A stretch of DNA of 64,000 nucleotides from assembly GCA_965204705.1 (NCBI GenBank), contig OZ242006.1, positions 372,001 through 436,000 of the forward strand, in the 5' to 3' direction. The translations under genes and the position numbers were made by a program. Numbering within the stretch: the first letter of the stretch is position 1; every line of letters starts with the position of its first letter. Below are positions 23,617 through 31,961 of the stretch, piece by piece. The notes under the pieces were generated by a model. The model did no database searches. It was given only the letters and a program-made list of their open reading frames with translations, and was not told the DNA's origin. The stretch comes from Bin5 sp965204705 (lineage in GTDB: Bacteria > Chloroflexota > Anaerolineae > Caldilineales > Caldilineaceae).

Positions 23617-23823
23617 TTGAGATTGCCCGGCACCAACTAAGACCTCAAATGGCCACTTGGCTATTAAAGTATATAAGCCCCACTTAAGTATATAGGCTCC
23701 ACTGTAGGCCGCCCTTCGCGCCTGACTCCCCCCAATATCTCTCCCCTCGCAAAAAGAGATTTCTCGGCACGCGCAGCCGCCCCTCCGCCTCCACCCAGGT
23801 CAAGGCGAACTCATGAATCGTCC

Positions 23824-23852
23824 TTGACAGAAAATGCCATTAACCGTATTCT
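23824..23852 (+). promoter_or_regulatory. Sigma70-type promoter of the sugar ABC operon
   Basis: TTGACA (23824-23829), exact 17-nt spacer, TATTCT (23847-23852), about 160 bp before the first permease. The 23709-24014 stretch holds no other gene. Confidence 0.55.
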
Positions 23853-24014
23853 CTGCTGAATGTGGACAGCGGCAACTGCCCGTCAATCGCCCACCACAGT
23901 AGTTGACGCCACTGACGCTAGCGCCACTGCAGTTTACACAATGCGTGCCCCAATAACGCGGTTCCGTGACCGAGAAGCAGCATCTCCGCACCAGGCAATC
24001 GCAACACACCAACC

Positions 24015-25031
24015 ATGAATTTCGCCCCCTTTGCACGCGCTTTCATACCGGACAATCTGCGCGGCCGCAGCCAGCTCAATGCTCTCGGCAGCTTCCTGCT
24101 GCGCGAGCCCCAGGTCGTCCTCACCGTCGCCCTCGTCGTGCTGATGGGCATTCTGAACCCCCGCTTCCTCACAACCCGCAACCTCATAAACGTGCTCCGC
24201 CAGTCCTCCATCAACGGGATCGTGACCGTCGGCGTCTGCTGGATGATGATCAGCGGCAGCTTCGACCTCTCCGTCGGCGCGCTCGTGTCTCTGATCAGCG
24301 TCACCATGGTCGCCATGCTCGAGGGCGGCGCCGGCATCGTGACCACCTGCATCTTCGGCCTTGGAATCGGACTGGTAGCAGGCATATTCAACGGCTTTCT
24401 GGTCGGCAGGTTGAAAGCCAATCCCATGCTCACCACCCTGGGCACCATGACCATCTTCCAGGGAATCGCCCTCCTCAGCGCCGGCGGCTACTACTACCGG
24501 GTCCCCCGCAACAGCCCGTTCCTCCTGATTGCCGATGGCTTTATCGGCCCGTTTGCGGTACCCACAATCATCTTCCTGGCCCTGGCGCTGGTCATGCACC
24601 TCATACTGTCCGAAACCTCCCTGGGCGCCAGGGTGTACGCCATCGGCGGCGATGAAGAAGCGGCCAAGCTGTCCGGTGTGCGCGTCCCCCTCTACCGCAC
24701 GCTGATGTATATCGCCACCGGCCTCTGCTCCGCAGTCGCCGCCATGGTCGTCAGCGCCCGCGCCGGCTCCGGCCATTATTTCATCGGGCTGAACTACGAG
24801 TTTCATGCCATCACCGCCTCCGTCCTGGGCGGAAACTACATCTTCGGCGGCAGAGGCAGCGTGGCCAGAGGCGTCTGGGGCGCCATCCTCGTCGCTCTGC
24901 TGAACAATTCGCTTACAATCCTCGGATTTGAGCCCGCAACACAGCTGGTCGTCCAGGGGATTGTAACCGCCGGCCTGGTCGCCATCCAGGTCATGGGCCG
25001 CGAACAGAAGACCGAAACGGCGCCCCAATGA
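24015..25031 (+). CDS. Sugar ABC transporter permease (RbsC-like) 1
   Basis: 338 residues with the ~8-10 membrane segments of the RbsC/AraH permease family. Landmarks: ITVGVCWMM-type segment GIVTVGVCWMMISGSFDLSV, SVGALVSLISVTMVAML, the EAA-like loop GARVYAIGGDEEAAKLSGVR, and the C-terminal GSVARGVWGAILVALLNNSL. It forms the inner-membrane channel with the permease at 25127-26161 and couples to the ATPase at 27423. The sugar is unknown. Its stop is 95 nt before the second permease. Confidence 0.88.
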   Translation: MNFAPFARAFIPDNLRGRSQLNALGSFLLREPQVVLTVALVVLMGILNPRFLTTRNLINVLRQSSINGIVTVGVCWMMISGSFDLSVGALVSLISVTMVAMLEGGAGIVTTCIFGLGIGLVAGIFNGFLVGRLKANPMLTTLGTMTIFQGIALLSAGGYYYRVPRNSPFLLIADGFIGPFAVPTIIFLALALVMHLILSETSLGARVYAIGGDEEAAKLSGVRVPLYRTLMYIATGLCSAVAAMVVSARAGSGHYFIGLNYEFHAITASVLGGNYIFGGRGSVARGVWGAILVALLNNSLTILGFEPATQLVVQGIVTAGLVAIQVMGREQKTETAPQ

Positions 25032-25126
25032 CCGGGGGCAGCCGTACTGTGGCGAGCAGCCGTTTGCCGCAGTTCGAGAACGGTTGCCCTACCTGACCAA
25101 TCTGCCGCGAACGCACGAGGTCTTGC

Positions 25127-26161
25127 ATGGCCGATAATCCAACGCCGGAAGATCAACTGACAGCTGAATCCGGGCTTGTCGAAGAGCCGCCCCGGGGGCC
25201 CGCAGGCTGGCCCGCGGGAAGATGGGGGAACCTCCTGCAGTGGCTCATCGAATATCGCGCCTTTGTCCTCCTCGGCCTCGCGCTCACCTACGCGGTGCTG
25301 TTCGTCCCCTTCTTCGCCACCGAACGCAACATCACCCAGATGACAACCCAGTTCTCGATCGACGGGATCATCTCCATCGGCCTGACCGTCCTCATGATCG
25401 CCTGGGGAATCGACCTCGGCGTCGGCGCAACCCTGGCGCTGGCCGGCGTGGTCTTCGCCCTCTCCCAGGACCTGGGCGTTCCCACGGCAGCCCTGCTGGG
25501 CATCCTGGCCGGGGCCGGTGTCGGGCTCGTCAACGGCTTTGTCGTGACCAGGATGAAGGTCAACTTCTTCATCGCCACGCTTTCCACCATGGTCGCGGTC
25601 AAGGGCCTCACATTCATCATCTCCGACGAGACCACCATCTACGGCTATGCCGAGGGCTTCGGCTGGATGGGGTCGGCCAAGCTGGGGATCTTCGAGTTTC
25701 CCGCCCTGGCCTTCTTCGCCATCGGCATCATCACCCATTGGGTCATGACGCAGACCAGCCTCGGCACCTACTGGTACGCCATCGGCGGCAACTCCGACGC
25801 ATCGCACCGCGCCGGCCTCAACGTGAATCTTATCTTCGCGCTTTCATTCGTGGTGGCCGGCCTTTGCAGCGGGATCGCCGGCGTGTTGCTCGCATCCCGC
25901 GCCGTCAGCGCCAATCCCGGTGTGGGCAGAGACACCGCCCTCTTCGCAATTTCCGCCACCGTCATCGGCGGCACATCCCTCTTCGGCGGCGTGGGCAACG
26001 TCCTCGGCGCCGTCGCCGGCGTCATGTTCCTGGGCGTCGTCCGCAACTCGCTCAATCTTCTCGGCGTCAGCGCCTACTGGCAATGGGTAATCCAGGGCGT
26101 CATCCTGGTCTCCGTTGTCGTCTCGGATGTCTACATGAACCGCAGACGCCGCACGGCCTGA
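25127..26161 (+). CDS. Sugar ABC transporter permease (RbsC-like) 2
   Basis: 344 residues, same family as the preceding permease. It has a ~35-residue hydrophilic N-terminus, then TM segments such as GIISIGLTVLMIAWGIDLGV, the cytoplasmic loop YWYAIGGNSDASHRAGLNVN, and a conserved FAISATVIGGTSLFGGVGNV stretch before the last spans. Two different permease genes suggest a heterodimeric channel. Confidence 0.88.
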   Translation: MADNPTPEDQLTAESGLVEEPPRGPAGWPAGRWGNLLQWLIEYRAFVLLGLALTYAVLFVPFFATERNITQMTTQFSIDGIISIGLTVLMIAWGIDLGVGATLALAGVVFALSQDLGVPTAALLGILAGAGVGLVNGFVVTRMKVNFFIATLSTMVAVKGLTFIISDETTIYGYAEGFGWMGSAKLGIFEFPALAFFAIGIITHWVMTQTSLGTYWYAIGGNSDASHRAGLNVNLIFALSFVVAGLCSGIAGVLLASRAVSANPGVGRDTALFAISATVIGGTSLFGGVGNVLGAVAGVMFLGVVRNSLNLLGVSAYWQWVIQGVILVSVVVSDVYMNRRRRTA

Positions 26162-26345
26162 CCGTTATGGCTAGGGCCTCTGCAAAGCCCCGCAGTCGGG
26201 GCTGCGCAAGCCTTCGACCCGCACCAGGTGAAAGGAGAGCCTATGGGGAAAACGGAGTTCTGATCCGGAGGGAAAATTTTCTCCCGCGCATCTGATCTGA
26301 AATCGACCCGCGTGGACAATCTGATCCAGACAAAGGAGAGCAGAA

Positions 26346-27350
26346 ATGAGGAAGCATTTCGGAGTTGTGATCGCTGTTCTGATCTTCGCAGTCCTGATGA
26401 CGGCCTGCGTAATGCCTGACGGGCAGGTGATGACGGCAGACGGAGCCGCGCAGGTGCAGACCGAAGCCGAAGACTGGCCCCTGGCGCAAGACCTGCGCAT
26501 CTGCCACATCATCGAGCTCGGCCATCCCTACTCGACCGCCAAGGTCACGCTGGCCGAGAAGGAAGCCAACGTATTCGGCTTCACATATGACGTGTACGAC
26601 ACGCAGGGCGACATACCCAACGAGATTCGCCTGATCGAGGACTGCATCACCAAGCAGTACGACGTGATCGCCCTGGTTCCCTATGACACCTCTGCGCTCA
26701 ACGACGCCCTCCGCGAAGCACAGGAAGCCGGCATCCCCGTGATCGCCGAAGGCGCCGATCTTGACGAAGAGGGCCTGGGCTACGTGAACACGATGATCGG
26801 CTCGTCCGGCTGGGCAGAGGGCGAGACGGCCGGCAAGGCCGTTTGCCAGGCCCTGGAAGACGGCCAGGGCTGGGTCATCATCGAGGGCGCCACCGGTCAT
26901 GGCCTCGTGCCGCAGCGCTCCTCCGCCCGTGAATACGTCGCCGAAAACTGCCCCGGCAGAGAGCTCGTCGCCGTCGACACCGGCATGTGGAACCGCGAAG
27001 AAGCGCGCACAGTGATGGAGAACTACCTGACCGCCTACCCGGACCAGATCCACATGGTCTACTGCCATAACGACGATATGTGCCTCGGCGCGGTCAGGGC
27101 TATCGCAGAGGCCGGTCTGCAAGACACCATCAAGGTGCTTGGCGTTGATGGCGGCGCCAAAGAAGTGTACGATGCCATTCGCGACGGCACCATGTGGGGC
27201 ACCGTCCTCAACGACGCTTCCTTCATCGCCGTCAAGATCATCCAGTCCGCCCGCGACCTGGCCGAAAATCGCCCGGTCATCTTCTGGCAGACTTCGCCCG
27301 CCGTCCTGATCACCAAGGACAACGTGGACAACTTCCCCGATCTGTGGTAA
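26346..27350 (+). CDS. Sugar ABC transporter substrate-binding lipoprotein
   Basis: 334 residues. The signal peptide ends in a lipobox (VLIFAVLMTAC, Cys about 22), so it is anchored at the outer face of the membrane. It has the periplasmic-binding-protein type 1 fold of the ribose/autoinducer group (LRICHIIELGHPYSTAKVTL; AEGETAGKAVCQALEDGQGW; YCHNDDMCLGAVRAIAEAG). GGAG is present before the ATG. The ligand is probably a sugar, not identified. A strong stem-loop follows the stop. Confidence 0.87.
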   Translation: MRKHFGVVIAVLIFAVLMTACVMPDGQVMTADGAAQVQTEAEDWPLAQDLRICHIIELGHPYSTAKVTLAEKEANVFGFTYDVYDTQGDIPNEIRLIEDCITKQYDVIALVPYDTSALNDALREAQEAGIPVIAEGADLDEEGLGYVNTMIGSSGWAEGETAGKAVCQALEDGQGWVIIEGATGHGLVPQRSSAREYVAENCPGRELVAVDTGMWNREEARTVMENYLTAYPDQIHMVYCHNDDMCLGAVRAIAEAGLQDTIKVLGVDGGAKEVYDAIRDGTMWGTVLNDASFIAVKIIQSARDLAENRPVIFWQTSPAVLITKDNVDNFPDLW

Positions 27351-27360
27351 TTGGCTGAAC

Positions 27361-27396
27361 AAGGAGCGGGAGATGTCCTCGCTTCTCCCGCTCCTT
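27361..27396 (+). promoter_or_regulatory. Intra-operon stem-loop after the binding-protein gene
   Basis: 13-bp perfect stem AAGGAGCGGGAGA / TCTCCCGCTCCTT with a 10-nt loop, 10 nt past the stop and 26 nt before the ATPase TTG. Without a long T-run it should act as a partial terminator or 3' protector, giving more binding protein than ATPase. Confidence 0.65.
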
Positions 27397-27422
27397 TACG
27401 CACGCCTGTCAGGAGGAGGACC

Positions 27423-28214
27423 TTGGAAAGCAACTATATCGTCGAAATGAAGGGCATATCCAAACGATTCGGCAGCGTCCAGGCGTTGAACCAGGTCGAC
27501 CTCGAGTTGCGCGAGGGAGAAATTCTGGGGCTGGTGGGCGACAACGCCGCCGGCAAATCCACCCTGATGAAGATCCTCAGCGGCGCGCACGTCGCCGACA
27601 GCGGCCAGATTCTCATAAACGGCGAGGAGGTCTCGATCCGCGATCCCCGCGACGCCCGCGCATGCGGCATCGAAATGATCTACCAGGACCTGGCCCTCTG
27701 CAACAACCTCGATGTCGCCCGCAACATCTTCCTCGGCCGTGAATACACACGAGGCCTGCCCTTCCTCAGCATCCTCGACAAGAAGAAGATGTACGCCGAA
27801 TCGGCCGAGCTGCTCGCCAGGTTGCGAATCAATATCAGCTCCCCCCGGCTGAAAGTCGAGAGGATGTCCGGCGGCCAGCGCCAGATGGTGGCCGCCGCCA
27901 AAGCCATCGCCTTCGACGCCAAGATCCTCCTGATGGACGAGCCCACCGCCGCCCTCGGCGTCCGCGAAGCCAACACCCTCCTGCGCCTGATCAGGGACCT
28001 GCGCGACAGCGGCCATTCCGTCGTCCTCATCACCCAGCGCGTCCCCGACATCCTCGCCATCGGCGACCGTGTCATGGTCCTCAAAGGCGGCCGCCGGCAG
28101 GGCGTCCTCAACGTCTCCGAAGTCGGCCTCGACGACGTAGTCGAGCTCATAGTCAGAGGCCGCGCCGGCGCCGAATCCGAAGAAGACGCCCTGGAATACC
28201 TCTCCTTCGGCTAG
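27423..28214 (+). CDS. Sugar ABC transporter ATP-binding protein (single NBD)
   Basis: 263 residues from the TTG at 27423, chosen for the strong AGGAGGAGG just upstream; the longer frame starts inside the binding-protein gene's 3' region. Walker A GDNAAGKST, signature MSGGQRQMV and Walker B ILLMDEPTAALG are complete. RbsA/MglA proteins usually have two fused nucleotide-binding domains (~500 residues); this has one, like FrcA-type ATPases, and presumably works as a homodimer. It completes the operon permease-permease-binding protein-ATPase. Confidence 0.87.
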   Translation: MESNYIVEMKGISKRFGSVQALNQVDLELREGEILGLVGDNAAGKSTLMKILSGAHVADSGQILINGEEVSIRDPRDARACGIEMIYQDLALCNNLDVARNIFLGREYTRGLPFLSILDKKKMYAESAELLARLRINISSPRLKVERMSGGQRQMVAAAKAIAFDAKILLMDEPTAALGVREANTLLRLIRDLRDSGHSVVLITQRVPDILAIGDRVMVLKGGRRQGVLNVSEVGLDDVVELIVRGRAGAESEEDALEYLSFG

Positions 28215-28317
28215 CGCAACCACTCTGTCAAATTCCACCAGTCCCCCTGAGCCAGCCAAGCGCAGATGTCTCTCTCCTCACCTCTCCTCACACCCAACCT
28301 CAATCATTCGCCGCAGT

Positions 28318-28612
28318 CTCTGACCACTGACCACTAACCACTGACCACTGCAGTTCTGCGGTCGGGCCTTCGGCCCTCCCTTGTGCGGGGGGACTCCCCC
28401 CGCAACGCCCCCCATCGTATGCCCGACCGTCGCGGACAATTGGAACGGTTGAGACAGCGACTGGTGTTCCAACCCCCGCGCCACCACTGTAGGGGCAGGC
28501 CTTGTGCCTGCCCCATGCCTCCCAAGAAATGGACGGCAAACAATTTCAGCCGCCGCTGTCATGCACTCCCCACCTGACCATCTCCACCCCGAATATGAAC
28601 TGCACCCGAGCA
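28318..28612. repeat. Composite dispersed repeat, copy 2
   Basis: Order of parts: heptamer tract ending CTGCAGTT, hairpin GGGCCTTCGGCCC, hairpin GCGGGGGGACTCCCCCCGC, GGACAATTGGAAC spacer, one GTAGGGGCAGGCCTTGTGCC hairpin, and a tail ending GAATATGAACTGCACCC. The copy at 41080-41402 matches it part for part. Confidence 0.8.
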
Positions 28613-29080
28613 CATACACCCATAGACAGAAGTCATCAAAGTGGGCTATCATTCGGTTGGTCCTCCTGGTGAGCTACCTTGGTTGGTCGAGACTTCCAAA
28701 GTTATCTCACCGGGGGACTTTTTTCAAACACTATCTGGCATAAGGCCCCATTGGGGAATGTCTACCACTTCTCCAGACAGTTTCGATATTGTTGGGCCTC
28801 CCTTCAGACCCATCATGGTAACCATGAAGCCGGACTGATGTAAGTTTGGTGGTGAAGGCCAAAACGCCTACTGTATCCATTCTTCTTGACCTTTTTGCCC
28901 CTGTTGTTCTTCCTCGTTTCCTCTACATGTATGCGTGCAGAGCAGGACGACCAAGAGAGGAAATTCTATAGAGTAGGTCTGCGTCTCTGAACCCAACTGG
29001 GCCAACCAAACCCAAGCGGAACTGCTCGCGGCATTGCGACAAGAAAAGATCATCCATTATGGAAACGAGAAGAAAACGCC
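28613..29080. other. Intergenic stretch without a convincing gene
   Basis: Short frames exist on both strands (for example 28641-28838 plus and 28868-29053 minus) but none has a ribosome site, recognisable motif or protein-like composition. Possibly decayed DNA beside the composite repeat. Confidence 0.4.
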
Positions 29081-29314
29081 ATGCCCATGTCATCTAAGCA
29101 GAAACCGACAATGAGTCAGTCTCAAGACGCCCAGCCCAAACGCAAGCGAAGCTGTCCTGAAAAGCCGGTCAAGATAGACGATTCGCACCGAAACGTTGCC
29201 CGCGCGCTGTTTGGGATGCGGTCTGGCAAGTTCAACCGTGCTGAAACGAAAAAGCCCCTGCCGTATCGACAGGAGCCTAATAGCTTAAGGGATTCTCCCC
29301 ACCTTTTTGCCTGA
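29081..29314 (+). CDS. Small basic protein resembling the 4813-5004 product
   Basis: 77 residues (or 74 from the ATG at 29090). A Lys/Arg/Pro-rich front (QPKRKRSCPEKPVK) is followed by a helical motif SHRNVARALFGM, comparable to SDVVRAAFRV in the transposon's 63-aa protein, and a basic end. The shared plan suggests a small nucleic-acid-binding family that the mobile element also carries. The last 30 nt overlap the 3' end of the DUF4160-like gene on the other strand. Confidence 0.45.
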   Translation: MPMSSKQKPTMSQSQDAQPKRKRSCPEKPVKIDDSHRNVARALFGMRSGKFNRAETKKPLPYRQEPNSLRDSPHLFA

Positions 29315-29548
29315 ATGGACATCGTCCCAGGCTGCCCGCAACTCCTTTTGTCGGGGCTTTGCCCACTTGCGAATGGCTCGCATAACGTTAGGCGGGAGAT
29401 AACCGTCCAGCATCTCCAGTGAATCTATTCGGAAAGTTGCTTTCAGTCCTTTGCTTGTTGCATGGAAGTGTGGAAGATGGTGTCGCTCTTCGCGAGCAAA
29501 AACATGAATTGAAGTCTCTGGACTTTCGATGCGGCCAACTTCGGGTAT
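29285..29548 (-). CDS. DUF4160-like protein with ATA in start position
   Basis: An 87-codon frame reads IPEVGRIESPETSIHVFARE, then HHLPHFHATSKGLKATFRID, and ends KWAKPRQKELRAAW...GRIP. This is the DUF4160 plan (HxPHFHA motif, then helices). A stop codon lies directly before the ATA at 29548, and no ATG, GTG or TTG precedes the conserved PEVGRI start. The gene thus has ATA where the family has its initiator. It follows DUF2442 by 8 nt on the same strand, a common pairing of two uncharacterised families. Either a rare start or a recently silenced gene. Confidence 0.6.
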   Translation of the reverse strand: MPEVGRIESPETSIHVFAREERHHLPHFHATSKGLKATFRIDSLEMLDGYLPPNVMRAIRKWAKPRQKELRAAWDDVHSGKKVGRIP

Positions 29549-29556
29549 CTACTGGT

Positions 29557-29874
29557 TCAACCATTGGGCGATTCTTGGGCTACGATATCCAGATAGAGAG
29601 AGTCGGCGCAAAGATTGGCGTCTGGTGTCCAGTACACCTCGCCATATTCCCCTATCTTTACCGCATCGAATACACCCGGTTGTTGCCAGTCTGAGAAAAG
29701 TTCAGTATGAGCCACATCTGATAGGTCAATCGTTCCCTCTTTTCCGTCTGAATACTTGAGCCAAAGTTGGAAATTGTCGAGAGGTTTCAAGTCAATGACC
29801 CACGGGTATTTGGACCCTTGTTGATAGGAAGGTGGGTCCTTAAAGCCTTTGACGGTTGAAACTTCGTTTTGCAT
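29557..29874 (-). CDS. DUF2442-family protein
   Basis: 105 residues; AAGGAG lies 7 nt before the ATG. The core FQLWLKYSDGKEGTIDLSDV, then AVKIGEYGEVYWTPDANLCA, then DSLYLDI is the DUF2442 pattern, with a ~30-residue N-terminal extension. Function unknown. It is coupled to the DUF4160-like frame downstream; the pair has been noted in toxin-antitoxin-like settings, but nothing here proves such a role. Confidence 0.8.
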   Translation of the reverse strand: MQNEVSTVKGFKDPPSYQQGSKYPWVIDLKPLDNFQLWLKYSDGKEGTIDLSDVAHTELFSDWQQPGVFDAVKIGEYGEVYWTPDANLCADSLYLDIVAQESPNG

Positions 29875-30181
29875 GCTTCTCTCCTTGAGTGATAAAGGTG
29901 GTCTAGGAACAAGAATGTGTCATGGAATTAAGATCTTGCCGAAAACAAATCGTTTATTGGCACACAAAAAACCGCTCAAGTAGGTGAATAGTAGCCCTTT
30001 TAACCTGGTTTCGCCATGCCAAACTAGACCTAAACCAGTACATATTGTTGAATTCATGAGGTGGGTATGGTTGGCCCCAATGTCTAGACCACGAAATGGG
30101 AAAAATAACGTGCATCCAGGCGTAATACGTCTCGGCTTTCGCTTTCCGTAACAACTGTCCGGAAGGCGAACCGTATTCTGT

Positions 30182-30729
30182 TTACGCGAGCGCCTCCGTC
30201 CCACAGGCCGAACGATAGCCGCAAGCCCTGCACCGGGCCGGCTCATCATGGCTCCTGTGCACGTCCGACGCGCCGCGCGCCTGCCGGATCTCGTCTGCCG
30301 CCTCCAGCACGCGTCGGCGCAGTTCGTCTGTATAGGGAATCTGCAGCGTAGCATCGGCGTAACGCAGCAGGCCGTGAGGCGGCGCCGTGCCGAAGTTGTC
30401 CTCAACCAGCAGACAATACGCCCCAGTTGCAAAGTGTGGTTGGCGGAAGGCTGCGACGGGCGTCTGCGGCTCTTGACCTCCACAGGCACGACGAAGCTCT
30501 TGCCCCCATCGCACGTCTGCACCAGATAATCGGGGCGCCCCACCAGCCCGTAGCGCCGGCTGCGCAGCGGACGCTCCGGCGCCTCCATCTCTTCAGTATC
30601 CTGGTAAACAACCGTCCCCGCCGGCAAGCCGCTCCTCTGCCGCTGGCGGCGTCCCAGCCACAGCAGCAGACCGCCCAGCAGCGCCAAAAGTAGCGCAATC
30701 GCCAAAACCGAAGGCAAGGATAGCATCAT
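30182..30729 (-). pseudogene. Frameshifted copy of the Cas4-like gene
   Basis: Reads well from MMLSLPSVLAIALLLALLGG through GRPDYLVQ and VPVEVKSRR, then loses frame near 30425. The rest continues in another frame as GAYCLLVEDNF ... CRACGYRSACGTEALA. Alignment with the intact copy at 42987-43535 shows a one-base deletion (GCCGCCAG there, GCCCCAG here). The nuclease motif and the C-terminal cysteines are therefore on different frames. Confidence 0.85.
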
Positions 30730-30747
30730 CCGCGGCGACCAGTGGCC

Positions 30748-31194
30748 TCACGCCTCCGCTTCCGCCTCGTCGGGCCGGTTCTTACACAGAATATCCCAAC
30801 TACCCCGCTGGCAGACCTCATCCCTCTGGTTCAGCACCTCCATCCTGAAGGTGACCACACCGCCGCCCATGCGCCGCATCGGCTTCTTCTCGCGCACCGT
30901 CGCCCGCAAACGCACCGTATCCCCAATCAGAACAGGCCGGCGGAACTGCCATTCCAGCTTCATGAAGGCCTCGACCGTACCCTCCATAAAGCCCATCCGC
31001 ACCGCCAGCCCGCTGGCGATACTCAGCACCAGCAGCCCGTGAGCGACCCGCTCGCCGAACATCTGCTCCTGGCTGTAATGCGCGTCAGTATGAATCCGGT
31101 TCCAGTCACCCGACAGCGCCGCAAAATTGACAATATCGACCTCAGTCACCGTGCGGCCGACACTCTCACACCCGTCACCCTCCGCAAACTCCTA
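30748..31194 (-). pseudogene. 5'-truncated copy of the MaoC-like dehydratase gene
   Basis: Nearly identical to the intact gene at 43554-44042 from EFAEGDGCESVGRTV onward, but the first ~17 codons are replaced by unrelated DNA with an in-frame TAG directly before the homology. A GTG or a later start could still give a 133-residue protein (MTEVDIVNFAALSGDWNRIH...), so residual function is possible. Confidence 0.75.
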
Positions 31195-31438
31195 TGAGCT
31201 CTCGTCCAACACCCGCCATCCCGAAAATCCAGCAATACCTGATTCAGACAGTCCAACCACTGACAACCGGTCACTGGTATTCCCCCGCATCCTCAGCTCG
31301 CCGATCTCGACCGAAAAAGGTGCCGCCAGACCTGTACTCTTCAACCTCTTTGGTATATTCTGAAATAGTAGTCAGGTTTCACTATCGCGCCCAGCGTTGC
31401 AACCAGAAGCCCCCACCCCCGAAGGAGCAAGAAACATC

Positions 31439-31810
31439 ATGGCCGAAGACCGCCTCGACCGTTTCGAACGCAACCTCGAACGTTACGCCGAAGAATCAAA
31501 TCAACGCATGACCCGCATCGAACGCAGCGCTGAAGCATCAAATCAACGTATGACCCAGCTCGAACTCTTCCTTGCCAACTTTTCCAATGACGTCGCCCGC
31601 AACGCCGCAGAAAGAAACAGACGCATAACTTCAGCGGAAGTCACCCTCGACCGCTTGGCCGAACTGCTCACCCGCTCCTACAAACAGGCCAACGAACGCA
31701 TGGACCGCACCGACCAGCAAATCGCCCAACTTTCCAGCGAAATTAGCTTCCTGCGGGCAGCATTGCAAGGCCATTCCTCGCAATCCACCCCACCCGCACA
31801 TCGGAAATAG
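31439..31810 (+). CDS. Coiled-coil protein with internal repeats
   Basis: 123 residues from the ATG at 31439 (AAGGAG upstream). The sequence is almost all heptad-like helix with repeating blocks: SNQRMTRIERSAEASNQRMT, then AERNRRITSAEV, then ANERMDRTDQQIAQL. No catalytic motif or membrane segment. It is the first of three plus-strand ORFs, with a 35-aa ORF and another coiled-coil gene downstream. Confidence 0.6.
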   Translation: MAEDRLDRFERNLERYAEESNQRMTRIERSAEASNQRMTQLELFLANFSNDVARNAAERNRRITSAEVTLDRLAELLTRSYKQANERMDRTDQQIAQLSSEISFLRAALQGHSSQSTPPAHRK

Positions 31811-31853
31811 CCACAGCCCAGCACGGACCCCGCACGCCCGCGCCGGCGAAATC

Positions 31854-31961
31854 ATGCGCACCAGCGCCCTCGAAAAAGTCAAACGCCTGGGCATCAAGCC
31901 CCAGCCCGGCCCGCACGCCAAGCCAAGCACAACCAAGCCCCCGAAGGAGGTCTCGCCGTGA
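31854..31961 (+). CDS. 35-aa basic Pro-rich peptide coupled to the next gene
   Basis: MRTSALEKVKRLGIKPQPGP, then HAKPSTTKPPKEVSP. Its TGA overlaps the GTG start of the next gene (GTGA at 31958-31961), which suggests translational coupling. No strong ribosome site is present, so it may be just a leader. Confidence 0.3.
   Translation: MRTSALEKVKRLGIKPQPGPHAKPSTTKPPKEVSP

Larger units (their letters stand above)
21904..23681. mobile_element. Inner transposase-less element carrying a SIR2-like gene
   Basis: 1,778 bp. Left end CGGGCTTACATACTTTAGTA and right end, read inward, GGGGCTTATATACTTTAATA, with GCCA following in both, form ~24-bp imperfect inverted repeats (3 differences). The flanking octamers ACTTAAGC (21896-21903) and ACTTAAGT (23682-23689) are a 7/8 target duplication. 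The target was the right terminal repeat of the outer element, so this insertion came second. The only gene is the SIR2-like protein at 22459-23616. A third end of the same type lies at 1309-1334. Confidence 0.8.
19809..23700. mobile_element. Outer transposase-less element with DUF6338 cargo
   Basis: Left end GGACTTATATACTTAAGTTC at 19809 and right end (read inward from 23700) GGAGCCTATATACTTAAGT form an inverted pair. ACTGTAGG at 19801-19808 and 23701-23708 is an exact 8-bp target duplication. The right repeat is split by the inner element (21904-23681). Joining 21903 to 23690 restores a longer inverted repeat that also pairs TTCACAAGA on the left with TTCGCAAGA on the right. Removing the insert leaves about 2.1 kb holding four or five small minus-strand genes and no transposase. 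GG ends and 8-bp duplications imply mobilisation by an IS1595-type transposase in trans. Confidence 0.8.

Noticed and set aside
19797..23708. 12-bp direct repeat CTCCACTGTAGG as the full target duplication
   Set aside because: The CTCC on the right is better explained as the element's own end (GGAG when read inward), leaving ACTGTAGG as the 8-bp duplication.
23934..25807. Long minus-strand open frames opposite the permease genes
   Set aside because: Low-complexity Gly/Asp/His-rich translations, antisense to permeases with clear membrane segments and motifs.
29920..30181. C-terminal extension of the first Cas4-like frame
   Set aside because: It results from reading on in the wrong frame after a one-base deletion; the residues have no counterpart in the intact copy.
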